From NCBI GenBank assembly GCA_903871465.1, contig CAIQHB010000016.1:1-64000 (forward strand): 64,000 bases of DNA. Direction: 5' to 3'. Below, piece by piece: positions 26,269 through 35,096 of the stretch. The first letter of the stretch is position 1; every line of letters starts with the position of its first letter. The stretch is from an uncultured Methanosarcinales archaeon. GTDB taxonomy: Archaea; Halobacteriota; Methanosarcinia; Methanotrichales; Methanotrichaceae. The notes under the pieces were generated by a model. The model saw only the letters and a list, made by a program, of their open reading frames with translations. It searched no databases and was not told the DNA's origin. Both the position numbers and the translations under genes were made by a program.

Positions 26269-26892
26269 ATGAGGCCGGGATGCATAATTCTATCATCGAT
26301 ATTGCTTTCATGTTTATCAATACACGCTCTTGCTCTTGCTCTTGATCCTGGTGACATTGCAGAGCCAAGCATAAGTGCGCCGGACATGACCATGCCGGTG
26401 CCTACCATCACAGCTCCCGCCAGCTCAGGGCCTAACATGGATCTGCCAAAGCCAGAAACCAAGTCGCTAATCGCGCCCGACAACAATACTATCCAGACCA
26501 AACCAACCGGCAACATGAGCCCTAATCAGTCTCAAGCATCACAAAAACCGCAAACACTGGACGTGAGCGGCAAATGGTCTATAAAGTTTGATAAAAGAAC
26601 GGACAGGTCTCTGGACTTGAACCTGTGGTCGTCCAGCAAAAACAGGATCTTGGGTTATGGCACCCTGACAGAGGAGGGCGTAAAGTACTCTGTAACTGCC
26701 AGCGGATCAATAAACGAGCAGGAGCTCACATTGACCACCAAGTCGGCAACACCCGAATATGCTACCCAGAAATTTGATGAGTATGACCTGGACCTGTTTA
26801 TGGCAAATAGTACTCTATCGGGAACTTATGTCCTGAGTTCAGACGGGCAGTCATCAGGCGAGGGAAGCGCAACGGCAGTAAGGCAGCAGTAG
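26269..26892 (+). CDS. Secreted protein, family A copy 3
   Basis: 207 aa from ATG 26269, which begins a signal peptide (I-I-L-S-S-I-L-L-S-C-L-S) behind GGTGG; the frame is open for 70 codons upstream but those are not signal-like. After a P/T/S linker (about 30-95) comes the beta domain: S-G-K-W-S-I-K-F-D, R-S-L-D-L-N-L-W-S-S, G-Y-G-T-L, and L-S-G-T-Y-V-L-S-S near the end. It is paralogous to 10427-11146 and 11381-11929. Function unknown, likely surface-exposed. Confidence 0.6.
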   Translation: MRPGCIILSSILLSCLSIHALALALDPGDIAEPSISAPDMTMPVPTITAPASSGPNMDLPKPETKSLIAPDNNTIQTKPTGNMSPNQSQASQKPQTLDVSGKWSIKFDKRTDRSLDLNLWSSSKNRILGYGTLTEEGVKYSVTASGSINEQELTLTTKSATPEYATQKFDEYDLDLFMANSTLSGTYVLSSDGQSSGEGSATAVRQQ

Positions 26893-27486
26893 GTAGATCG
26901 GTCGCGATTTCTGAAGGGGAGACCGAGCCCTGGAGATAGACTCCACCTCGGCAAAGGTAGCATGATAGCCGGGTTGATCTGTCGATCGAAGGTGAAGTCG
27001 TCATTCTAGATAGGGATATTTCGGTGTGCCTTATGGTCTTAAACAGAGGAGCTCGGACCAAGATCCGTTTTATTGTCGATTATCTCCAGAACCGCCACCA
27101 GTTCTTCGTCCTGGCCTCTTCCTGGCTGAAGGGATGTGTTCTGATTCCACGAAATGCCAAAAGCAAAAAGACAGGAAAATGTTAATACTAAAAGGGATAT
27201 TTAGTAGTATGCTCGCTCCTATCGATCTTATGAGTGGATCATCTTTTGGCTATAACAATATTGCCACAGAATCAAGCTATTTAAGGCTAGAATTGGAGAG
27301 AGTAATAATTGTATATTAATGTTAGGTGCGAATAATAAGAGCAGAAAAACGAGGATAAAAAACCTCACAATGCGTAGTGAAAAAAAGAGAAGTGCTTTGC
27401 CATCCAAGCGAAGTATTCCCGGGTTTTTAGATTAGGAGTGGGACCAAACCCCAGGTCGCGGGCTGGAACAGGAGGACATACGAGGG
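26893..27486. other. Intergenic stretch, mostly empty
   Basis: No gene with a credible start was found. It holds one copy of the W-W-R-F-W module on the minus strand (27080-27139, listed separately). The remainder is AT-rich from 27170 on and shows no structure I can support. Confidence 0.5.
27080..27139 (-). repeat. WWRFW module, copy a
   Basis: Minus-strand open frame ending P-F-S-Q-E-E-A-R-T-K-N-W-W-R-F-W-R then TAA (27080-27082). The same peptide tail and DNA recur at 34583, 34965 and, decayed, at 37870, with a shorter relative at the end of the 34684-34896 gene. No gene follows downstream on this strand here. Probably a leftover of the module. Confidence 0.55.
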
Positions 27487-28125
27487 ATGCTGACAGAACT
27501 GGAAGATAAGAGTGGCGAACTCAGGCAGGAGTCCCTTGCCTTCAAGGATCGAAGAAGCCAACTGAATGCTGAGGCGAGCCTGTGGGCTGCCAAGCGAGAT
27601 GAGCTCAATAGGGCCACTGAAGGGCTGATTGATAAAGCCCAGGAGTTCAAGAAGCTGCGGGACGAGAGCAACAAGAATGTGGCAGAGTCCAAAAAGAAGA
27701 GGGATGAGTCCAACGAGAAGACCAGCCAGCTCTATGCGATGATAGACGATATCCGGAGGAAATACAACTCAACCGGGGAGCGTCCTATAAGAGATCTGCA
27801 TCGCGAGATCGAACATTTAGAGTTCCGGCAGCAGACAGAGGTCTTGAGCCCTGACAAAGAGAAGCAACTGGTTGATAAGATCGCCGCCTTGCATGCAGAG
27901 TTCCGAAGCCGCAAAGAGCAGCTTGAGAAGAACGAAGAGCTGAGGAAGCTTCTCGATGAAGCACAAGCCTTGAGAGATAAGGCATCCAGTTACCACGGTC
28001 AAGTGATCAAGTTCGCGGAAATGGCCCAGGAATATCACGATAAGATGATTGGTACCTTCAAAGAAGCCGATCAGACTCGTGCTGAGGCCGATGCTGCTCA
28101 AAAGGAGTTCCTGAAGGCTCAGTAA
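27487..28125 (+). CDS. Coiled-coil protein (COG1340-like), short form
   Basis: 212 aa, almost entirely heptad-patterned coiled coil rich in E, K, Q, R. The segment F-R-S-R-K-E-Q-L and the break at Y-N-S-T-G-E-R-P-I resemble the archaeal coiled-coil family COG1340, whose members are usually near 290 aa; here the C-terminus stops early after F-L-K-A-Q. The frame also reads L-E-Q-E-D-I-R-G just upstream of the ATG without a start codon. Role unknown, possibly a structural or nucleoid-associated rod. Confidence 0.65.
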   Translation: MLTELEDKSGELRQESLAFKDRRSQLNAEASLWAAKRDELNRATEGLIDKAQEFKKLRDESNKNVAESKKKRDESNEKTSQLYAMIDDIRRKYNSTGERPIRDLHREIEHLEFRQQTEVLSPDKEKQLVDKIAALHAEFRSRKEQLEKNEELRKLLDEAQALRDKASSYHGQVIKFAEMAQEYHDKMIGTFKEADQTRAEADAAQKEFLKAQ

Positions 28126-28260
28126 CATTCCCTTGATAGGCAACATCAATATCCATGAACTTATTTTACATATTTACATTTATATTGCTATTTCAAAAAA
28201 ATAAATCTACTTTCATTATAGTCCAGGCGGCATTGTCTGATCGATAGATGGGGCGTTAGA

Positions 28261-28425
28261 ATGAAGATCAAATCCACATTGTGGCGATTTCGATATCCTG
28301 GGATGGATTGCGCAGTCGATATGAGATTTGCGTGGGATGCATCGGAAAAAGAGGCGAGGGCTGCGATCATGAAGAAATTGAAACTCAGGAAATTGCCTCA
28401 AGGAACAGAGCTTTGGCCTGAGTAG
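28261..28425 (+). CDS. 54-aa hypothetical protein
   Basis: ATG 28261 to TAG 28423-28425. The sequence starts M-K-I-K-S-T-L-W-R-F-R-Y-P-G-M-D and includes A-S-E-K-E-A-R-A-A-I-M-K-K-L, ending P-Q-G-T-E-L-W-P-E. A beta strand, an amphipathic helix and an L-P-x-G-T-E-L-W-P end give it a domain-like look. No strong ribosome binding site; coding is inferred from composition. Confidence 0.5.
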   Translation: MKIKSTLWRFRYPGMDCAVDMRFAWDASEKEARAAIMKKLKLRKLPQGTELWPE

Positions 28426-28484
28426 AGCGGTTTGCCCCAGGAATCTCCGCCGCCAGAGGACTGCCACCTGCACTTGGTCCTGGC

Positions 28485-28751
28485 TTATTGTATCACGAAA
28501 TACAAATCCTTAACTTGGCTAGGGCTTTTTCCTTCACGATCTCTTTTTACAAATTTTATAAAATATTCATTAACTTTTTCATGCAACATTCTATGATCAT
28601 AGGCATGCCTATATATTCCAATTCGGTGTAGAGAATCCCAAAGTGCAGGATACATCAGTTTAATATCTTCAAAATGATAGTTATTTTTAGAAATTGTTTT
28701 AGCATAAATATCTATCGATTCAATAAACAGGGTAAATATACCGTAAAGTAT
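28485..28751 (-). pseudogene. 5'-truncated gene, unknown family
   Basis: An 88-codon minus-strand frame without any usable start, ending at TAA 28485-28487. It reads as a helical protein, for example T-L-F-I-E-S-I-D-I-Y-A-K-T-I, P-A-L-W-D-S-L-H-R-I-G-I-Y, F-I-K-F-V-K-R-D-R-E-G. Coding character begins immediately after an in-frame TAA at 28752-28754. The only ATG lies in the middle, so the 5' part is missing, consistent with a break at the edge of the accessory region. Confidence 0.45.
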
Positions 28752-28801
28752 TTAGTATGGTTCATCCTATTAAGTTCAAGGAGAAACAAGGAGGCTTACA
28801 A

Positions 28802-29062
28802 TTGAAAGGAGCGATGCGATTTCGCTTTTGGCTTGAAATTGGTATGGCAACTATTACTGGATTTTTATTTGTAGTTACAATAATCTGGAGAGACTGGATC
28901 GAGATGGTATTTCACGTCAGCCTTGATAACGGCAACGGATCTCTTGAGTGGTTGACCGTCGTAGTTTTGTTGGCTGTGACCATCACATTATCCGTTCTGG
29001 CGCGTTATGAGTGGCTTAGGGCAAAAACCGCAATGTCTACTCCCGGTCCAGGGCAAGCTTAG
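28802..29062 (+). CDS. Small two-helix membrane protein
   Basis: 86 aa from the TTG at 28802, which follows AAGGAGG at 7 nt; the frame is open to 28757 without a site. Two transmembrane helices: one at about 11-30, one at about 50-70, followed by A-R-Y-E-W-L-R-A. The two are joined by I-W-R-D-W-I-E-M-V-F and D-N-G-N-G-S-L-E-W. This matches a common bacterial small membrane protein type often mislabelled as an ABC permease. It lies just before the large beta-propeller gene. Confidence 0.6.
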   Translation: MKGAMRFRFWLEIGMATITGFLFVVTIIWRDWIEMVFHVSLDNGNGSLEWLTVVVLLAVTITLSVLARYEWLRAKTAMSTPGPGQA

Positions 29063-29184
29063 AATTGGAGTGAGGACCTCATTTTTTTTTATCACTCTTG
29101 TTGAGTCATGGCAAAGAGAACTTGCCGCTAGCAACTGATAAGCTGCGCTGAAATCACAATTTGCGTGTGTAAAGGAGGATGCGT

Positions 29185-32100
29185 ATGGAAACTGAAAAGA
29201 GTGTAACCGAGGTCGGTGCCTCTGCGAAGTCTAGCGTCGAGGCCAAGCCCCAAGCCCCGAAAAAGAACCCTGATAAACTGAGGAACCGCGTTGCGCTGGA
29301 CTTTGTAGCCAAGCGAGACGATATGCTGGAGCGCGCTGGCATGGAGAGGGAGAGCGCGCCTGAAATGGTGAAGGCGACCACCGAGACCAACCCGGGGCTA
29401 CTGCGACTGAAGGCGCTGATGGAACGTGAGCAGCCCATGCCAGAGGCGGGTGTCAGGGCCCCAGTCAATCTAGGGCTCGCCAACTGGACGCCGATGGGCC
29501 CGCTGGCGATACCCAACGGCCAGACCTATGGTGGTGCGCGCGTGTTGATCAGCGGACGAGTCACAGCCATTGCCCCGCACCCGACCGACGCCAACACCAT
29601 CTTCATCGGCACAAGCCGTGGCGGTGTGTGGCGCACCCTGGACGGCGGAGATACGTGGAAAGCGCTGGGGGATGATCAGCCGTCGTTGGCAATCGGCGCA
29701 CTGGCCATCAGTGCCAGCAACCCCAATGTGCTGTATGCCGGGACAGGCGAAGGCAATGTGCAACTCTATAGCACCGTTTATCCACTCAACTCAGCACCCG
29801 GCGTGTACCTGGGCGTAGGCGTACTTCGCAGCCTCGATGGCGGCAACACCTGGACCAACTATGCCTCAGCTTTGCTGGCCAACCAAAGTTTCTACAGCAT
29901 CGCAGTCGATCGCAATGATGCCAATCGTGCGTTCGCAGCCACCAGCCGAGGGCTGTGCCGCACCACCGACGGCAAAAACTGGGTCGCACTATCCGGTGGC
30001 GGATTGCCGGCCATCGATAAAACCGTGATCGCCTGCACAGATATCGTCATCGACAGAAACGATAGCACCGGCAATACAGTGTATGCGGCGTTCTGGAGAA
30101 ACGGCATATACAAGAGCACCAACGCCCTAGCTGCCAGCCCCTCCTTCGTTCAGCTTGCCACCGGCCTGCCCGCCGGCAATACCACCAGCCGCATCAGCCT
30201 TGCCCAATCGGCCAGCAGCCCGGAGCGCAAATACGCGCTGATCGCGAGCAGCGGCGATGCCTTCCTCGGGTTGTATCGCACTACCAATGCAGCCGGCACC
30301 GACTGGGAGCTTTGCACCAGCAGCGGCACCATCCAATTGTATGGCGCCTTCACCAGCGACGTGAATGTGGACCCGACGACGCCGGATTTGGTGTATGTTT
30401 CAGGCGTAGAGCTTTACAAGTGCCGGCGCAACGCTACGACTGGCGTCTGGAGCGTCAGCGACATCGGCAAAAACATCCATGCTGACAGTCATGCCTTTGC
30501 CTTCCATCCCACGCTGAACCAGACCATCTACAGCGGCAACGATGGCGGTTTCTACATCAGCCGAAACGGCGGCGCGACATGGGAGGATGCACCTAACGAA
30601 GGGCTGTGCCTGCTGCAATACGAAGCAATCGACAACCATGGCAGCTCCGATGCAATAGTGCAGGGCGGCACGCAGGACAATGGCACGCAGCAGTACCGCA
30701 ACAGTCCGGTGTTTTACCACAGCGCCGACGGCGACGGCGGCTATTGCGCTATTAGCAAGATCAATGGCAACAACGTGATGCACTCCTATTACGACCCCAG
30801 TCCAGAGCGCAGCACAGTCGGTGGCAAATTCGGTTCTTACTCAGACATCTCGGCAGGGATCAATGGCAAAGGCTTGTTCTATCCTCCGGTTGCAATTAGC
30901 CCAAGTTCTGAACGCATGGCCTTGGGCACAACGGTGATCAACATCGACGATGCCATGGGTACCGGTGGCTGGCCTGGCAGCGGCGTCACCCTACCCGGCA
31001 TCAAAGGCCTGGTATCGGCGGTATCGTTCGCCAGTGACAGCATCATCTATTGTGCTACTACCAGCGGTCAAGTATATCGTCTCGATCGCATCGGAACAAC
31101 CTGGAACGTGCGCGCGCTACACGCGGCACAACTGCCTGTCGGTCAGTGGATTTGGGACGTGGCTAGCCTGCCGGGCAACGTCAACACCATCGTAGTCGCG
31201 TTCAGTGGTTTCGGCTTGGCGCAACACGTGTGGCGCGGCACGGTGCCAGCCAGCGGCACCGCGACCTGGACCGCTGTGAGCAACGGCCTGCCGGATGTGC
31301 CAATGTACGCGCTGGCACTTGGCAGCGCGACGCAGTGGTTCGTTGGCACCGACATCGGTGTATACCGCAGCATCGACGCTGGCGCGAACTGGAGCAATTT
31401 CTCGCAAGGCTTGCCCAATACTGCCATCTACGACTTGCGCCTGCGCGATGGCAGTAATCTGCTTCGTGCCGCAACTCATGGGCGCGGCCTGTGGGAACTG
31501 CGCACCGATCTTGCCACACAACCTACGGTGGACCTGTTCGTTCGCGACCACATCATGGATACCGGCCGCCCACCCAGCAATGTGCCTGTGGCTGCAGCTT
31601 GGGAAGACCCAACGCAACACATTTCCCTGAACGACAATTGCTGGTGGTGGATGTGCGCAGACATCAAGACCGACGCGCCGCCCAATTGGCAATTGCAGCC
31701 GAATGAGGTGAACTATCTCAACTTCGAGACCAAGCTCACGCATAAGAATGCCGTGAAGGGTAACCAGAACCGCGTCTATGTGCAGGTGCACAATCGTGGC
31801 CCTCTGCCAGCCAACAACGTCACTGTCAAGATCATGACCGCCGGCGCCTCGGCGGGCCTGCCGGATTTGCCGGCGGATTTCTGGAGCACCTGGCCCAATA
31901 GCGCGGGTGATGCCAACTGGAAACCGATAGGCACGCCGCAGACCATCCCTACGCTGGAGCCGCTGCGCCCTACGGTGCTGGAGTGGGACTGGATACCGGC
32001 ACCTAGCGCCGACACGCACAGCTGTATTCTGATAGTAGTCGACAGTCCGAGTGACCCGATTCCCGGCAGCACCAAGGCCATCTTCAATACTAATCAACTG

Positions 32101-32652
32101 GTCATCACCGAGAAGCGTGCCGGACTGAAGAATCTGCACCTGGTCAACCTGCTGCCCGACGTCATCATTCCGGTGCAATTTTACTTGCATGGCTCGGGCG
32201 CGCTGCCGAGTTCCTACCTGCTGCGCATCCCTCCGTTGCCGCATCCGGAAGTCCAAATGCGCATTCTGCTGTCACAAACCTTGAGCAAGCGCATGCCCGC
32301 CAACAACCTACCCAAGGGTATGAAACAAGAAAAGCTAGCACCAAATGACTTGAATCGGATAAAGGGATACTGGCTGAAGCGCGAAGTTCGCAGCGATGCC
32401 TCTTGGGATCTCTTTCTCAAGGCTTACGACACTACCCGCAGCTTTAGCGTTGATGCGGGCAGCAGAGGCGTCGAGCTGCCGCTGACGATCGAGAGCAAGG
32501 GTCGAGAGAACATAGTGATCCTGTTCCAAACAGGCGATCTGAAGAAGGCCGCGGCCGGCTCACTGGCAACACTGACGCTGGTTCAAACCACCACGCTAGG
32601 CAGCATCGTGGGCGGCAGCACTTTCGTGCTCAAGTCGCCAAACCTGGGATGA
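29185..32652 (+). CDS. Large Asp-box beta-propeller protein
   Basis: 1155 aa from ATG 29185, 6 nt after AAAGGAGG; an ATG two codons earlier abuts that site. No signal peptide. Residues about 95-775 form sialidase/Vps10-like propeller blades with Asp boxes: L-D-G-G-D-T-W (about 152), L-D-G-G-N-T-W (217), T-D-G-K-N-W (261), N-G-G-A-T-W (459), D-A-G-A-N-W (728). A C-terminal part (about 780-1155) contains a CARDB-like N-R-V-Y-V-Q-V-H-N-R-G-P-L-P and no known enzyme motif. Codon use is strongly GC-rich at third positions, unlike flanking genes of the accessory zone, and the protein looks bacterial, suggesting transfer. A carbohydrate- or protein-binding role is possible; no glycosidase catalytic set is evident. 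Confidence 0.7.
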   Translation: METEKSVTEVGASAKSSVEAKPQAPKKNPDKLRNRVALDFVAKRDDMLERAGMERESAPEMVKATTETNPGLLRLKALMEREQPMPEAGVRAPVNLGLANWTPMGPLAIPNGQTYGGARVLISGRVTAIAPHPTDANTIFIGTSRGGVWRTLDGGDTWKALGDDQPSLAIGALAISASNPNVLYAGTGEGNVQLYSTVYPLNSAPGVYLGVGVLRSLDGGNTWTNYASALLANQSFYSIAVDRNDANRAFAATSRGLCRTTDGKNWVALSGGGLPAIDKTVIACTDIVIDRNDSTGNTVYAAFWRNGIYKSTNALAASPSFVQLATGLPAGNTTSRISLAQSASSPERKYALIASSGDAFLGLYRTTNAAGTDWELCTSSGTIQLYGAFTSDVNVDPTTPDLVYVSGVELYKCRRNATTGVWSVSDIGKNIHADSHAFAFHPTLNQTIYSGNDGGFYISRNGGATWEDAPNEGLCLLQYEAIDNHGSSDAIVQGGTQDNGTQQYRNSPVFYHSADGDGGYCAISKINGNNVMHSYYDPSPERSTVGGKFGSYSDISAGINGKGLFYPPVAISPSSERMALGTTVINIDDAMGTGGWPGSGVTLPGIKGLVSAVSFASDSIIYCATTSGQVYRLDRIGTTWNVRALHAAQLPVGQWIWDVASLPGNVNTIVVAFSGFGLAQHVWRGTVPASGTATWTAVSNGLPDVPMYALALGSATQWFVGTDIGVYRSIDAGANWSNFSQGLPNTAIYDLRLRDGSNLLRAATHGRGLWELRTDLATQPTVDLFVRDHIMDTGRPPSNVPVAAAWEDPTQHISLNDNCWWWMCADIKTDAPPNWQLQPNEVNYLNFETKLTHKNAVKGNQNRVYVQVHNRGPLPANNVTVKIMTAGASAGLPDLPADFWSTWPNSAGDANWKPIGTPQTIPTLEPLRPTVLEWDWIPAPSADTHSCILIVVDSPSDPIPGSTKAIFNTNQLVITEKRAGLKNLHLVNLLPDVIIPVQFYLHGSGALPSSYLLRIPPLPHPEVQMRILLSQTLSKRMPANNLPKGMKQEKLAPNDLNRIKGYWLKREVRSDASWDLFLKAYDTTRSFSVDAGSRGVELPLTIESKGRENIVILFQTGDLKKAAAGSLATLTLVQTTTLGSIVGGSTFVLKSPNLG

Positions 32653-32811
32653 CGGATGTAGAACCCGGACGCACCCGCTAGTGATCGCGCTGGCGGGCGC
32701 GTCTTCCCCACATCCTCCGCTTCCGCTGGAACTGGGGCGCCTGCAATTGGAGCTTTTTTCAGATAAACCGGATTATCCAAGAAAAAGAGAGCGATCAAGA
32801 GGAGCAAATCC

Positions 32812-33153
32812 ATGATAATACCCTTAAATAAGATAATTAAACTTATTTTACTATATTTGCATACTATAAGTTTCAGTATATGGTTTGGGTGCATAGTGGT
32901 GGGATATCAAGCTTCAGAAATCATCCCTGTTACCGTGATCTGCTCCGGAATCCTGCTACTTGCTCGGAAAATCATTAAGCACGGCTGGGAATGGTTACGC
33001 TGTGTAAAAGGATGTATAACTCTCTTTAAGGCAGCAATGCTAATAATAGGTGCGTATTTTTTCCCTCCAGTGGCTTTATTGGGTGCTGCCATGATGTGCG
33101 GTTTGCTTTCAACTCACCTGCCCAAAGAGACGAAGGATAGAAGGCTCATATAA
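32812..33153 (+). CDS. Small membrane protein with PKxxKDRR tail
   Basis: 113 aa, ATG preceded by GAGGAG at 8 nt. Three hydrophobic stretches (about 5-30, 37-50, 70-98) and the end G-L-L-S-T-H-L-P-K-E-T-K-D-R-R, resembling bacterial small membrane proteins ending in S-S-H-x-P-K-x-x-R-H-R. Follows the propeller gene by about 160 bp in the same direction. Function unknown. Confidence 0.6.
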   Translation: MIIPLNKIIKLILLYLHTISFSIWFGCIVVGYQASEIIPVTVICSGILLLARKIIKHGWEWLRCVKGCITLFKAAMLIIGAYFFPPVALLGAAMMCGLLSTHLPKETKDRRLI

Positions 33154-33184
33154 TTCGAAGAAAGCTAAATAGTGCCACCTCGTC

Positions 33185-34576
33185 TTATCGGATCATCTTT
33201 CTGGTTAAAACAACTAAAAATAGTGATAGGAACAGATACCCCATGAGGCGTTCTATCACGGCAACGTATTTCCATTCTCCAATGGGTCGCACCTCAGAGG
33301 GAGTGCTGCCGGTTAATGCTGCAGCGCTAAAATACAGATAATCAACCCACGATGCACCTCCAGCAGACACCTCGATGGGATGTGTATTTTGGGTGACTAA
33401 GGGGGCGGTATTTAAGGACAAAGGAGAGATTTCGGAAGACCCAACACTCACCACCCCATTAAATAATCCATAAAGAGATGCGAAAATAACGACACATCCC
33501 AGTACGCAAAAGACCGGGCGCCATACTTTAACTCCATACCCGCAGGTGACCCAGGCGATAATGTCAAGTAATTTTGACCACCCATACCATGATTTCTTGC
33601 TCTGGGCTATCCTTCTATACTGGTAATAACAAGCATCCGCATCTTCAAAATAGTCAAGATTTTTAAAATTCTTTGCTAGTGTAAGATATGCGGCACCCTG
33701 ATAATTCAAATGGTTGTTGACAGTCTCCCAACGGATATATGCACGCTCATATTTTGCTCGATTGAGATCCAATTTTTGATCAAATCGCGTCTCAAAAAAT
33801 GTGACGTCCTTTCTGAAGGTGGCTCGCTCGAATTTTGCGTCCCCATTGAAGACTGTTCCATCGAACCTGGCGTCCCTTCTGAAAGTCGTTCTGTCGAATT
33901 TTGCGTCCCCGCTGAAAGTCGCTCTATCGAACCTTGCGTCCTCATTGAAAGTCGTTCTGTCGAACCCGGCGTACCTGCTGAAAGTAGCATAGCGGAACTC
34001 GGTACCCTTGCCGAAAGTCGCTCTGTCAAAAGAGGCGTCCTTGCCGAAAGTCGCTCTGTCAAACCAGGCGATCTTGCCGAAAGTCACTCTGCCAAAGCCG
34101 GCATTCTCGCTGAAAGTCGTCCCGTAGAACTCGGCCTTCCCCATGAAAGTCGCTCCGACGAACCAGGCATCTTTGCCGAATGTCGCTCTATTGAACCCGG
34201 CATCTCCCCGGAAAGTCGCTCCGATGAACCAGGCATTCTCGCTGAAGGTCGTTCCGTGGAACTCAGCCTTCCCGATGATTGTTGCTCCGACAAACAGGGC
34301 ATCCCTGGCGAAGGTCGAATTGTTGAAGTTTATCGCTCCCTGGATTGTGGAATTAGCGATGTCGATGGAAGAGTCCACCGTCTTTACGTCCTCGCTTAAA
34401 CCGCATTGTTTCTGAAATTCGGTTCGCTCCACACGTCGAGTCGGAAGTTCCAGTTTGCTGAGGTCAAGATCGCCTTCGATGACCGCATTTCTCAATCGAA
34501 CCTTTTTTCCATCCAGGATTCTCTGGAGAACCCAATCCGCAGAAATTGTGTTTTTAGGGCGATTCTCATCGGTCAA
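33185..34576 (-). CDS. Pentapeptide-repeat protein with C-terminal ion-channel-like domain
   Basis: 463 aa, TTG start behind GGAAGTGA. Residues about 25-55 hold a conserved E-G-D-L-D-L-S-K-L-E-L-P opening. About 90-275 is a right-handed beta-helix of A(D/N)LxF-type pentapeptides in tandem, such as F-D-R-A-T-F-G-K-D-A. About 335-463 contains two transmembrane helices flanking a pore-loop-like Y-L-Y-F-S-A-A-A-L-T-G-S-T-P-S-E, where a K+ channel would carry T-x-G-Y-G-D; selectivity is thus doubtful. Last gene of a coupled minus-strand operon with 34583-34687 and 34684-34896. A damaged homologue lies at 37944-38510. Confidence 0.8.
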   Translation of the reverse strand: MTDENRPKNTISADWVLQRILDGKKVRLRNAVIEGDLDLSKLELPTRRVERTEFQKQCGLSEDVKTVDSSIDIANSTIQGAINFNNSTFARDALFVGATIIGKAEFHGTTFSENAWFIGATFRGDAGFNRATFGKDAWFVGATFMGKAEFYGTTFSENAGFGRVTFGKIAWFDRATFGKDASFDRATFGKGTEFRYATFSRYAGFDRTTFNEDARFDRATFSGDAKFDRTTFRRDARFDGTVFNGDAKFERATFRKDVTFFETRFDQKLDLNRAKYERAYIRWETVNNHLNYQGAAYLTLAKNFKNLDYFEDADACYYQYRRIAQSKKSWYGWSKLLDIIAWVTCGYGVKVWRPVFCVLGCVVIFASLYGLFNGVVSVGSSEISPLSLNTAPLVTQNTHPIEVSAGGASWVDYLYFSAAALTGSTPSEVRPIGEWKYVAVIERLMGYLFLSLFLVVLTRKMIR

Positions 34577-34582
34577 TTTATC

Positions 34583-34687
34583 TCACTTCCAGAACCGCCA
34601 CCAGCTCTTGGCCCTGGCCGCTTCCTGCGATAGTGGTAGGTTTGGCAGGATAACGCTTTGGGTAAGCGCCACGTGCTCTCTGATCAT
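34583..34687 (-). CDS. 34-aa protein ending in WWRFWK (module copy b)
   Basis: ATG at 34687 overlaps the TGA of the upstream gene as ATGA, and its own TGA is 6 bp before the TTG of the pentapeptide gene. It reads M-I-R-E-H-V-A-L-T-Q ... L-P-L-S-Q-E-A-A-R-A-K-S-W-W-R-F-W-K. The last 15 residues are nearly identical to module copies a and d. The tight spacing implies translational coupling. It could be a leader peptide, a small protein, or the preserved tail of a lost gene. Confidence 0.5.
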   Translation of the reverse strand: MIREHVALTQSVILPNLPLSQEAARAKSWWRFWK

Positions 34688-34896
34688 TTCCAGATCTGCC
34701 ACCAACGTTTAGTCCTCAGGAAATTGGGGTTGGCCGCATACAATAACAGGAGTATGCCAACTACTAGCAAGATCACACTAAGGACGTTGATGCTATGCGT
34801 ATTTATCATTGTGACTAGCTGTCCTAACTGTAACCATATAAGCCAACCGCCGACGATTGCTAATATAGCCCTAACGATCAAGTTCATAAAGATCAT
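34684..34896 (-). CDS. 70-aa membrane protein with WWQIWK tail
   Basis: Two transmembrane helices (about 5-30 and 38-55) and a positively charged tail F-L-R-T-K-R-W-W-Q-I-W-K. The tail is a relative of the module seen at 27080, 34583 and 34965. First gene of the operon that continues to the pentapeptide channel gene; AAGGAGT stands upstream of its ATG. Unknown family. Confidence 0.55.
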   Translation of the reverse strand: MIFMNLIVRAILAIVGGWLIWLQLGQLVTMINTHSINVLSVILLVVGILLLLYAANPNFLRTKRWWQIWK

Positions 34897-34964
34897 TTTA
34901 CTCCTTCCTTAACTCGCTTTAATATTGGATGATCTTAACGAAAAGGTTTTGGATACGTAGGCGG

Positions 34965-35054
34965 TTATTTCCAGAACTGCCACCAGCTCTTGGCCCTGGC
35001 CCCTTCCTGCGATAGTGGTAGGTATGGCCGGATAATGCTTTGGTGAGCTGGGCT
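34965..35054 (-). repeat. WWRFW module, copy d (frameshifted)
   Basis: Minus-strand frame ends I-R-P-Y-L-P-L-S-Q-E-G-A-R-A-K-S-W-W-Q-F-W-K then TAA at 34965-34967. DNA aligns with copy b over about 75 bp, including R-x-H-V-A upstream, but relative to copy b one base is missing in the ACCAAAG stretch, so the module frame and the upstream frame are out of register. It is 69 bp before the start of the 34684-34896 gene. Confidence 0.55.
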
Positions 35055-35096
35055 ACATGGCCGCGAAGGAAGCCAATATTCATGCTCTCCAGCCCC

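Noticed and set aside
27026-27319. 97-codon plus-strand ORF
   Set aside because: Runs antisense across the WWRFW module and AT-rich DNA; amino-acid composition changes halfway and no start signal is present.
31117-32256. 379-codon minus-strand ORF opposite the propeller gene
   Set aside because: Long antisense frame caused by high GC3 of the real gene; composition (R, Q, H, V rich) and lack of motifs mark it as a shadow.
33710-34399. 229-codon plus-strand ORF opposite the pentapeptide gene
   Set aside because: Its repetitive E-S-R-S-V pattern is the antisense shadow of the pentapeptide repeats.
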